Assembly: GCA_030039825.1 (NCBI GenBank)
Contig: JASHUV010000118.1
Location: forward strand, 1 to 7,226
Direction of reading: 5' to 3'
DNA: 7,226 nt
Source of the DNA: Thermoplasmata archaeon
Lineage (GTDB): Archaea; Thermoplasmatota; Thermoplasmata; Lutacidiplasmatales; UBA184
Shown here: in pieces, positions 1 to 6,420 of the stretch
Layout of the letters: each line of letters begins with the position of its first letter
How positions within the stretch are numbered: the first letter of the stretch is position 1
Translations under genes and position numbers: made by a program
The notes under the pieces: generated by a model
What the model was told of the DNA's origin: nothing
Seen by the model: only the letters and a program-made list of their open reading frames with translations
Databases searched by the model: none

Positions 1-213
1 GGGCCGAAGGACCCGGTTCCGACGATCGGGAGCGGGTTCACCTACTCGACGGGCACGATTCCGCTGAGTGACATCCTCACGATCTCCGTTGCCCTGCTCA
101 TCGGCTTCCTCGTCGTCTACTCCTTCGCCGCGGAGAAGCTCTCCGAGGCCCGGAAGGTCGGCGGCGGCACGACCGACGAGAGCGGAAAGGCGAAGCAGGG
201 CGTCGGCGCGTAG
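1..213 (+). CDS. C-terminal end of a membrane-anchored protein (5' truncated)
   Basis: This is the last 70 codons of a gene that begins before the window, read in frame 1 and ending at TAG 211-213. I do not recognise the family. Residues 1-20 are a Gly/Thr/Ser/Pro-rich stretch typical of an extracytoplasmic stem. Residues about 23-41 (ILTISVALLIGFLVVYSFA) form one hydrophobic helix. The tail EKLSEARK and the remaining polar Gly/Lys-rich residues suggest a cytoplasmic C-terminus by the positive-inside rule. The layout matches a C-terminal anchor of a surface protein, but it could equally be the last helix of a polytopic membrane protein. Codon use (mostly G/C at third positions) matches the downstream genes, which supports this frame over the Arg/Pro/Ser-rich overlapping frame. 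The next gene lies 213 nt away behind its own promoter, so this gene is probably a separate transcription unit. Confidence 0.8.
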   Translation, partial: GPKDPVPTIGSGFTYSTGTIPLSDILTISVALLIGFLVVYSFAAEKLSEARKVGGGTTDESGKAKQGVGA

Positions 214-237
214 TCCCCGCTCGACCCCGCGCCAGGG

Positions 238-285
238 ACCCGCCGGCGGGTGCTGCCAGCCCGGGCGAGCGCCGACCGGGTCGGC
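238..285. other. GC-rich palindromes downstream of the first stop codon
   Basis: A perfect 14-base palindrome, ACCCGCCGGCGGGT, occupies 238-251, starting 25 nt after the stop at 211-213. A second dyad, GCCGACC-G-GGTCGGC, occupies 271-285. Both can fold into short hairpins (5-6 bp stems). Neither is followed by a T-run, which archaeal terminators normally need, so a terminator call is not supported. They could be RNA 3'-end structures or a dimeric protein site, or chance in DNA this rich in GC. A third, shorter palindrome, CCTCCGGAGG, lies at 329-338. Confidence 0.3.
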
Positions 286-388
286 CAGATGGGACCGCGC
301 GAGTCGGCCCCCGGAGCGTCGAGATCGACCTCCGGAGGGGCTCGGAAGCGTCCGCACCCCCTCCGGCGATTTTACCTCAATAACGTTC

Positions 389-404
389 CGAGAGGTTTAA
401 GTTA
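389..404 (+). promoter_or_regulatory. Archaeal TATA-type promoter for the giant surface-protein gene
   Basis: TTTAAGTTA at 396-404 is an A/T island in very GC-rich surroundings. Its centre is about 27 nt before the GTG at 427, the usual distance from an archaeal TATA box to the transcription start, which predicts a leaderless or nearly leaderless mRNA. The upstream element at 389-395 is purine-rich (CGAGAGG) but not a convincing BRE. A second A/T-rich patch, ATTTTACCTCAATAAC at 369-384, could be a regulator site or an alternative promoter element giving a short leader. No inverted repeat that would name a regulator overlaps the box. Confidence 0.65.
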
Positions 405-426
405 GGAACCCCCCATCGGCCGCCCA

Positions 427-3400
427 GTGCCCGCCTTCGAGAACCTTCCCGAGGCGCCTCCGTCCCGGAGCGCGCCGTCCTCGGGAGGAAGCGCGTCGCG
501 CCGGTCGTCGATCGGTCGTTCGGCCCTCTGGGGTATCGTGGGAGTGCTCGTCATCGTGGCGCTCTTCGCGCTGCCGAACGTGGACGGCCTGGGGAGCACG
601 CCCGGCGCGGCCATCGCGCCGGCCGGCGGGAGCGCGTACGTCGCCCCGACCCATCTGACCGCGGCGCACGCGGCCCCGATCCCCTTGGGCCTCGGCAACC
701 CGACCCTCCTGAGCGCGAACGTGAAGGCGCCCCTCGATACGGTCGCCAACGAACCGTATCTTGATTCTCTTCGTAACGCGAGCGCGGCCGAAGCGGCCGC
801 CGCGTCACCCTCCTCGGGCGCTCCCGCGACCTCGGGCGCCCCGGCCGCTCCGGCCGCGTCCGCCGCCACCTACGCCGTGGTCTTCGGCTACGTCCTCGAC
901 GCGCGGACCGGGCGCCCGATCGCGGGCGCGACGGTCGACCCGCAGTCGAACGGTGGGAAGTGCTCCCTGACGAACTGCACGTCGGACAACACGAACTCGG
1001 CGGGCTACTGGTCGATCCACATGGTCCCGCCCTCCGGAGAGGCCGCGGCGAGCGCCCCCGGCTACCTCGCGAACTCGACCTACATCTACAACATCACCGA
1101 CGGCGCGACGCTCGGCCCGTACTACATCAACCTCACGAAGGAGGGCACGATCTCCGGCCGGATCGAGGGCAACGACCCCAGCCACGAGCTCGTCACCTGC
1201 ACGGTCATCGTCTCGACGGTCTCGCGCGACTCCCTTACCCTCGGCCTCAACCTGACGGTCAGCTCGGGAATCTTCAACGGCATCCCGGTTCCCCCCTTCC
1301 CCTCGGTCATCAGCTTCGACCCGAAGTGCCCGGAGTACGAGGCCAATCAGTACTGGATCAACGTCTCGGCGTACGGCGCCGAGAACATGGGGGTCGTCTA
1401 CCTCCCGGTCTACGACCTCATCCAGGCGAGCATCTACGACTCGGTGACCCACCGCAGCGTCTCCGGCCAGCCCGCCGAGATCAAGGTCTGCTCCTACGAC
1501 AACCCCGGCAACTGTGGCCCGCTCGGGCCGTCCTCGACGAGCGGCACGGCGCAGGCGTGGGGCCCGACCGGTTACGACGTCCTGACGACCTACGCCAACG
1601 ATCCGCAGAACGCCGCGGGCGCGGTCATGAACGTCACGATGATCGGCTACGTTCCCCCGCTCCCGCCCGGCCACCCCTTCAAGGTGAGCCCCGTCTACGT
1701 CGTGGCGTTGGGCCGGGTCCTCGTGGACGTCGGCCTGACCTACTACGACACCCTCGTCGCCGACAAGGTGACGAACAGCTGGCCGATCGGCATGGCGGTC
1801 GTCACCACGTCGAGCCTCGACGGCTACACGCAGATCTCGAACTACAACCCGATGACGGGGAACTTCTCCTCCGTCCCGTCCATCCCGAACTGCGTCGATA
1901 TCGACGCCCCGACGGTCATCCTCGCGCCCCCGCTCCGCAGCTCCGTCACCGTCACGCCGGACACGACCGGGCAGTGCGGCGTGGACCCGACCTGGCCGAT
2001 CCCGACCTACCTCCCGGTCTGGGGGAACCAGACGCTCGTCAACGCCACCCCGGACAACACGATCACGAGCGTCCTCGGGTGGTTCAACATGACCCCGGGG
2101 ACGTACATCGCCACCGGGGTCTACGGGTCGGCGGCCCAGGAGTCGAACGACGGCGGGGCGGGCAACTCCCCGGTCACGGCGACCGCTCTCGACGAGGACA
2201 GCAACACGCTGACCTCCTACACGACGGCGCCGACGGCCCAGCCGGCCCCCCCCCGTGAGCCGGGGTACGCCGTCGCCGGCTGCCCGGCGAACTCCTGGTA
2301 CGTCCTCTGCGTTCCGGTGCCCTTCGGCCCGGTGAAGATCCAGGTCTCCGCGACGGGCTCCGGCGGCGGCACGCTCGAGAACTTCACCTGGGCCGACGTC
2401 GCCCCGGGGAACTACACCGCCGAGATCAAGGGCGGCGTTCCGCTCCTTCAGTCCGTCGACACCGCCCCGCTCGTCGAGGTCTCCTCGGGCGGATCGGTCG
2501 TCAAGTCGGGCGGGTACGGGGCCCTCGCCTTCTCGAACGAGTCGGTCTACGGTGTGGTCCGGGTCGCCGGCCACCCGACCGAGGTCCCGTACGGCGCCGT
2601 CACGATCACCGTCGACCCCTCCGGGAACGTGCCGTCGGAGCTCCCGCCGACCTCCGGCGCCGCGAGCACGACGACCGGGCAGTTCAGCGTCCCGACGACG
2701 GGCGGATGGGTGGAGGTCACCGCGAGCTCGCCCGCCTTCCTGACGAACTCCACCTGGGTCGACGTCCCGAAGATCACCGGTCGCACGGCGAACGCCGGGA
2801 CGATCTACCTCACCCCGCTCGCGACCGTCGAGGGCCAGGTCGTGACCGGTAACGGCGTCGGCATCCTGCAGGCGACGGCGCAGTACTGCTCGATCTCCCA
2901 GGGAACCGGGTCGACCTGCCAGGACATCGGTGCCACGGGGACGACGAACTCGAACGGCCAGTACTTCGGACCGATCGCGGGCTTCCCGCTCCCCCTCGGC
3001 GCCTATCGGCTCGTGTTCACCGCGACCGGGTACGTCTCGAACTGGACGTGGGTGAACATCACCACCCCCGGGACCCTCGTGAACGCCTCGACCGTCTCGC
3101 TCCCCTCCGAGACGTCGGCGTCGGGCTCCCTCCCCGTCCACGGGGCGGGGGCGCCCCTCGCTCCGCCCGTCCTCGCCGAGTGGGCGATCGGGAACGTCGT
3201 CGACAACGTCACGGGGCTCACGGTGCAGGGCTTCTCGATCTCCTGGCAGACCCCCGGCGGGACCAAGACCCCGGTCGGTTCGACCGACGTGAACGTCCTC
3301 GGTGACTTCAACACCTCCCTGCCGGTCGGGCCGCTCTACCTCAACTTCTCAGCGAACGACTACCTTCCCTTCTCGCTCTTCACGAACGTCACGGGATTCG

Positions 3401-6384
3401 ACCTCGACGCGGTCGACGACCTCGGCACGATCACGATGCAACCGCTCACGTTCTACACGGGGCGGGTCGACATCGGGCCGTCGAACTGGACCTACCTCTC
3501 CTCGAAGGACGGCCTCGGGCCCGGCGACACGTCGATCTTCATCTGCACGTCCTCGGCGTCGACCGACTGCTCCCCGAGCCCGGGAACGGCGGACCTCGGC
3601 GGCTTCTACAACACGACCGGACCGTTCGAGCCGGGCCAGATCCCCTACGTCAAGATCGACCCGACGGTACCCGCCGCGGTGGGCACGCAAGCCGACGGCT
3701 TCACCCTCACCGCCGTCGGCGCCGGGCCGACCGTCTCGGACGGGGTCGACGCGGCCGCGGCGGTCGGGGTGACCCCGATCTTCGGCATCGTCGGGACCTA
3801 CGTGACCGACGCCTCGACGAACAACACCCTCCCCGTGCGCTACGTGCAGGGGAGGCTCGTGAACGGGGCCCGCTCGGGGAACACGAGCGCGATGACGGTC
3901 GGCGCGGGCGGCGAGATGCTCGCCATCACGACGTCGACCCAGGGGGTCACGACGATCAACATCACCACCTCCGGGAGCCCGGTCCTCTCCTACGTCCAGA
4001 ACTGGACGGCGAACGGGACGGTCGGCTACGGCGAGGTCACGTTCATGCCGAACATCTCGCTGACCCACTTCGGGTGGGTCTCGGGGATCGTCGAATCGAC
4101 CACGAGCCCACGGGCTCCCGTCGCCTGGGCGAACGCGACGCTGACGGTCGACAACGTCGGCACCGTCGGCACGGCGAACGGCGCCGGCTACATCAACTTC
4201 ACCGCGTCGCCCGGGAAGGGCGGCCGCATGTTCGTCGGGGCGCCGGACTACAACACGACGCTCGCGACGAACATCTCGATCTCCGAGAGCGTGGCGAGCC
4301 CGCTCTCCGTCCTCCTCTCCGGCTCCCAGGGTGGCATCGTCCCGTGGGGCTGGGTCCGCGGGACGGTCCAGGACAACGCGCAGCAGTTCGGTCTCGACCA
4401 CGCGATCGTCGACGTCACCGGGCGGTACGGGACGACGGGCGTCTCGGTCGAGACGAACGTCTCCGGGGGCTACTTCACCGACGCCCCGATCGGTCCCTCG
4501 GCGTACGTCAGCGTCAACGAGACCGACTACCTCGGGAACGAGACGCACGTCAACATCGCGGCCGGCCAGGTCGCCGAGGCCCCGCTCATCAACCTCACCG
4601 GCGACGGGATCGCCGCGGGATACGTCACGGCCTACCCGAGCGGCGCCCCGGTTCCCTTCGCCAACGTGACGCTCTGCTCGCCGGCCTCCCCGGTCTGCAC
4701 GAACACCGTCATCGCGAACGGCTCCGGTTACTTCTGGATCGCCGCGCCGCCGGGCCTCGACAACCTGACGGTCAGCCTGACCGACTTCGTGACGACCTCC
4801 GGGCCGGTGAACATCACCTCCGACGGCTGGACGTGGGTCGGCGAGGTCGAGCTCGACGAGTACGCCTACGTCTCCGGCTCGGTCGTCGGCCTTCCGTCGG
4901 GGATCCCCGTGAACGGGGCGAACGTCTCGATCTGCTCGATCCTCGCCTTCCAGGAGGGGATCCTGATCTGCCCGTACGCGACGCTGACGGGCGCGGTCGG
5001 CCAGTTCTCCCTCGCGGTCCCGGCGGGCGACTACATCCTGCAGGTGAACGCGACGTTCTACAACACGACGTTCCTGCCGATCCAGCTCTCCCCGGGCGAA
5101 TCGGTCTCGATGGGCCTCATCCAGCTCGAGCTCTACGGGATCGCCGAGGGGATCGTCTACGGGGAGGACACGCTCGAGCCGATCCCGGGGACCCAGATCA
5201 CCGCCTGCCCGACCTGGGAGGTCGGTAACTGCACCTCCGTCCTCGCCGACAACACCACGGGGACCTACGAGTTCGCCGGGCCGCCGGGGCCCTACGCCAT
5301 CACGGCGAGCGCGCCGCTCCACGTGAACCGCGGGCTCGTGGTCCAGGTCGTCAGCGACGCCCTCGTCAAGGTGCCGACGATCTACCTCCCGCCGCTCGGC
5401 GCGGGCGTCATCTACACGGTCACGGGGACCGTCTTCGCGCAGTCCCTCCTGCCGGGCGGGGCGATCGTGCCGTTCAAGGGCGCCGTCGTCGCCGACGACG
5501 TCGGGGACGCGGCGGTCTCGAACGCCTCCGGCGGGTTCGTCCTCCACGCCTCCTGGGGGGACGTGCTCCTCACCATCTCGGCCGCCGGTTACCAGACCGT
5601 TCAGATCCCCGAGCTGATCCGCGGGAACATCACCGGTCTCGCCGTCACGCTCTATCCGGAGACCTACAATGTCTCGGGGTACGTGACGGACGGCATCGAC
5701 CGCGCGGCGCTCGTCGGGGTCGACCTCTCCCTCGGCGGGCTCGTCCTCGCGACGACGTCCGGGACCGGGTCGTTCCTCTTCCCGCTGCCGAACGGCACCT
5801 ACGACGTCACGGTCGGCTTCCCCTCGGGGAGCATCGAGGCGGCGACGTTCGCCGCCATCCCCTTCGACTTCACCGTCAACGGGGCGGCGCTCTCGCGGGA
5901 CCTCACGATGGTCCCGCCGACCCGCGTCCTCGACGTCACGGTCGACTCGATCCCCTCGGCGCTGCCGATCCCGAACGCGACGGTGATCGTGGCCGGACAG
6001 ACGTACCCGGAGGGCGTGGGCCTGCGCGTCGACGGGGCGACCGACGGGCTCGGCCAGGTCGGGCTCTCCGTCTATACGGGGACCTTCAACGTCACGGCGT
6101 CGGCGCTCGGCTACCTCACGGAGTCGGTCGCCGTTCCGACGCGCAACGCGACGAACGGGACGATCGCCGTCACGATCTCCCTCGCGCCGCTCGCCCCGAC
6201 CTCGGGAGCGGCGGGGGTCGGCGGCGGGGTGAGCCCCGCGCTCGGCGCGGCGCTGGGCGGCGGCGTCGTCGTGCTGGCGGCGGGCGTGTACCTCGTCACG
6301 CGGCGACTGTCGGCCTCCGGACGAACGAAGCCGGCCGCCCCGACGGCACCGGCCGCGACGTCGACCGGCGGGGGCCCGGCGTAG
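427..6384 (+). CDS. Giant cell-surface protein with carboxypeptidase-regulatory-like beta-sandwich repeats
   Basis: This 1985-residue protein is predicted to be exported and membrane-anchored, probably a surface stalk or adhesin; no catalytic motif is visible. GTG 427 is chosen because an in-frame TAG at 403-405 closes the frame upstream, no other start codon lies between, and a TATA box sits at leaderless distance. Residues 1-32 are Ser/Arg-rich; 33-50 form a hydrophobic helix (signal peptide or signal anchor, no clear cleavage site); about 118-148 are an Ala/Pro/Ser linker. Residues 149-239 form a first module with FGYVLDARTGRPIAGATV, a classic start of CarboxypepD_reg domains. Residues 240-437 hold weaker modules and about 438-704 a less repetitive beta-rich region. 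Residues 705-1922 are consecutive modules. The end has a Gly-rich spacer, a helix at 1938-1958, RR at 1959-1960 and a polar tail. I count 20 cysteines and about 56 N-X-S/T sequons, with few lysines, as expected outside the cell. The family call is firm as a fold type; the function is inferred. Confidence 0.93.
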   Translation: MPAFENLPEAPPSRSAPSSGGSASRRSSIGRSALWGIVGVLVIVALFALPNVDGLGSTPGAAIAPAGGSAYVAPTHLTAAHAAPIPLGLGNPTLLSANVKAPLDTVANEPYLDSLRNASAAEAAAASPSSGAPATSGAPAAPAASAATYAVVFGYVLDARTGRPIAGATVDPQSNGGKCSLTNCTSDNTNSAGYWSIHMVPPSGEAAASAPGYLANSTYIYNITDGATLGPYYINLTKEGTISGRIEGNDPSHELVTCTVIVSTVSRDSLTLGLNLTVSSGIFNGIPVPPFPSVISFDPKCPEYEANQYWINVSAYGAENMGVVYLPVYDLIQASIYDSVTHRSVSGQPAEIKVCSYDNPGNCGPLGPSSTSGTAQAWGPTGYDVLTTYANDPQNAAGAVMNVTMIGYVPPLPPGHPFKVSPVYVVALGRVLVDVGLTYYDTLVADKVTNSWPIGMAVVTTSSLDGYTQISNYNPMTGNFSSVPSIPNCVDIDAPTVILAPPLRSSVTVTPDTTGQCGVDPTWPIPTYLPVWGNQTLVNATPDNTITSVLGWFNMTPGTYIATGVYGSAAQESNDGGAGNSPVTATALDEDSNTLTSYTTAPTAQPAPPREPGYAVAGCPANSWYVLCVPVPFGPVKIQVSATGSGGGTLENFTWADVAPGNYTAEIKGGVPLLQSVDTAPLVEVSSGGSVVKSGGYGALAFSNESVYGVVRVAGHPTEVPYGAVTITVDPSGNVPSELPPTSGAASTTTGQFSVPTTGGWVEVTASSPAFLTNSTWVDVPKITGRTANAGTIYLTPLATVEGQVVTGNGVGILQATAQYCSISQGTGSTCQDIGATGTTNSNGQYFGPIAGFPLPLGAYRLVFTATGYVSNWTWVNITTPGTLVNASTVSLPSETSASGSLPVHGAGAPLAPPVLAEWAIGNVVDNVTGLTVQGFSISWQTPGGTKTPVGSTDVNVLGDFNTSLPVGPLYLNFSANDYLPFSLFTNVTGFDLDAVDDLGTITMQPLTFYTGRVDIGPSNWTYLSSKDGLGPGDTSIFICTSSASTDCSPSPGTADLGGFYNTTGPFEPGQIPYVKIDPTVPAAVGTQADGFTLTAVGAGPTVSDGVDAAAAVGVTPIFGIVGTYVTDASTNNTLPVRYVQGRLVNGARSGNTSAMTVGAGGEMLAITTSTQGVTTINITTSGSPVLSYVQNWTANGTVGYGEVTFMPNISLTHFGWVSGIVESTTSPRAPVAWANATLTVDNVGTVGTANGAGYINFTASPGKGGRMFVGAPDYNTTLATNISISESVASPLSVLLSGSQGGIVPWGWVRGTVQDNAQQFGLDHAIVDVTGRYGTTGVSVETNVSGGYFTDAPIGPSAYVSVNETDYLGNETHVNIAAGQVAEAPLINLTGDGIAAGYVTAYPSGAPVPFANVTLCSPASPVCTNTVIANGSGYFWIAAPPGLDNLTVSLTDFVTTSGPVNITSDGWTWVGEVELDEYAYVSGSVVGLPSGIPVNGANVSICSILAFQEGILICPYATLTGAVGQFSLAVPAGDYILQVNATFYNTTFLPIQLSPGESVSMGLIQLELYGIAEGIVYGEDTLEPIPGTQITACPTWEVGNCTSVLADNTTGTYEFAGPPGPYAITASAPLHVNRGLVVQVVSDALVKVPTIYLPPLGAGVIYTVTGTVFAQSLLPGGAIVPFKGAVVADDVGDAAVSNASGGFVLHASWGDVLLTISAAGYQTVQIPELIRGNITGLAVTLYPETYNVSGYVTDGIDRAALVGVDLSLGGLVLATTSGTGSFLFPLPNGTYDVTVGFPSGSIEAATFAAIPFDFTVNGAALSRDLTMVPPTRVLDVTVDSIPSALPIPNATVIVAGQTYPEGVGLRVDGATDGLGQVGLSVYTGTFNVTASALGYLTESVAVPTRNATNGTIAVTISLAPLAPTSGAAGVGGGVSPALGAALGGGVVVLAAGVYLVTRRLSASGRTKPAAPTAPAATSTGGGPA
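2246..2254 (+). repeat. Nine-base poly-C tract inside the giant gene
   Basis: Nine consecutive C bases encode part of A607, P608, P609 and the first base of R610, in an apparent linker (QPAPPREPG) between beta-rich regions. It is the longest homopolymer I see in the window. The reading frame is open on both sides, so the count shown is consistent with an intact gene. Such tracts are prone to polymerase slippage and to sequencing errors. Confidence 0.7.
2539..6192 (+). repeat. Protein-level tandem array of about 13 beta-sandwich modules
   Basis: Within the giant protein, residues 705-1922 divide into modules starting near 705, 800, 919, 1009, 1118, 1214, 1307, 1393, 1478, 1569, 1661, 1745 and 1832. 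From 1214 onward the spacing is very regular, 84-93 residues. Each module follows the CarboxypepD_reg pattern: an opening strand such as YVSGSVV or YNVSGYVT, then a P-x-x-x-A-x-V strand (IPVNGANVSI, VPFANVTLC, LPIPNATVIV), then an N-x-S-G-x-F/Y turn (NGSGYFWI, NASGGFVL, GAVGQFSL), then a PPG/PAG-x-Y strand (PAGDYILQV, PNGTYDVTV), and often a final A-x-G-Y. No long identical DNA stretches are seen between modules, so the duplications look old. Related family names are CNA-B and transthyretin-like folds. Confidence 0.82.
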
Positions 6385-6408
6385 GGATCGGTGGGCCATC
6401 GTGGAAAC

Positions 6409-6414
6409 GGAGGT
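6409..6414 (+). promoter_or_regulatory. Strong Shine-Dalgarno site GGAGGT
   Basis: GGAGGT ends 6 nt before ATG 6421 and matches the pyrimidine-rich 3' end of archaeal 16S rRNA. It decides the start of the downstream gene over an in-frame GTG at 6391. It lies in the 36-nt gap after the stop of the giant gene (6382-6384), with no A/T-rich promoter in that gap, so the two genes are most likely translated from one mRNA. Confidence 0.8.
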
Positions 6415-6420
6415 AGGACG

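Noticed and set aside
68..400. A 110-codon + strand frame overlapping the first gene and the intergenic gap
   Set aside because: It translates to a Ser/Arg/Pro-rich chain without structure, overlaps the real frame-1 reading with its membrane helix, and runs through the promoter region.
214..426. Factor-independent terminator in the first intergenic gap
   Set aside because: Hairpin-forming palindromes exist, but no T-run follows them; the longest run of T is four, at 370-373, next to the promoter.
960..2258. Other + strand frames inside the giant gene, including 960-2258, 3302-3772 and 4074-5228
   Set aside because: They are out-of-frame shadows with Arg/His/Pro-rich composition; the host frame has coherent signal, repeat and anchor architecture throughout.
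6190..6384. PGF-CTERM or LPXTG-type sorting signal at the end of the giant protein
   Set aside because: No PGF or LPxTG motif is visible before the last helix; the end is a plain Gly-rich spacer, one helix, RR and a polar tail, which fits a simple membrane anchor.
6391..6420. In-frame GTG at 6391 as an alternative start of the VWA-like gene
   Set aside because: It would put the strong GGAGGT site inside the coding region and has no ribosome site of its own; ATG 6421 has ideal spacing.
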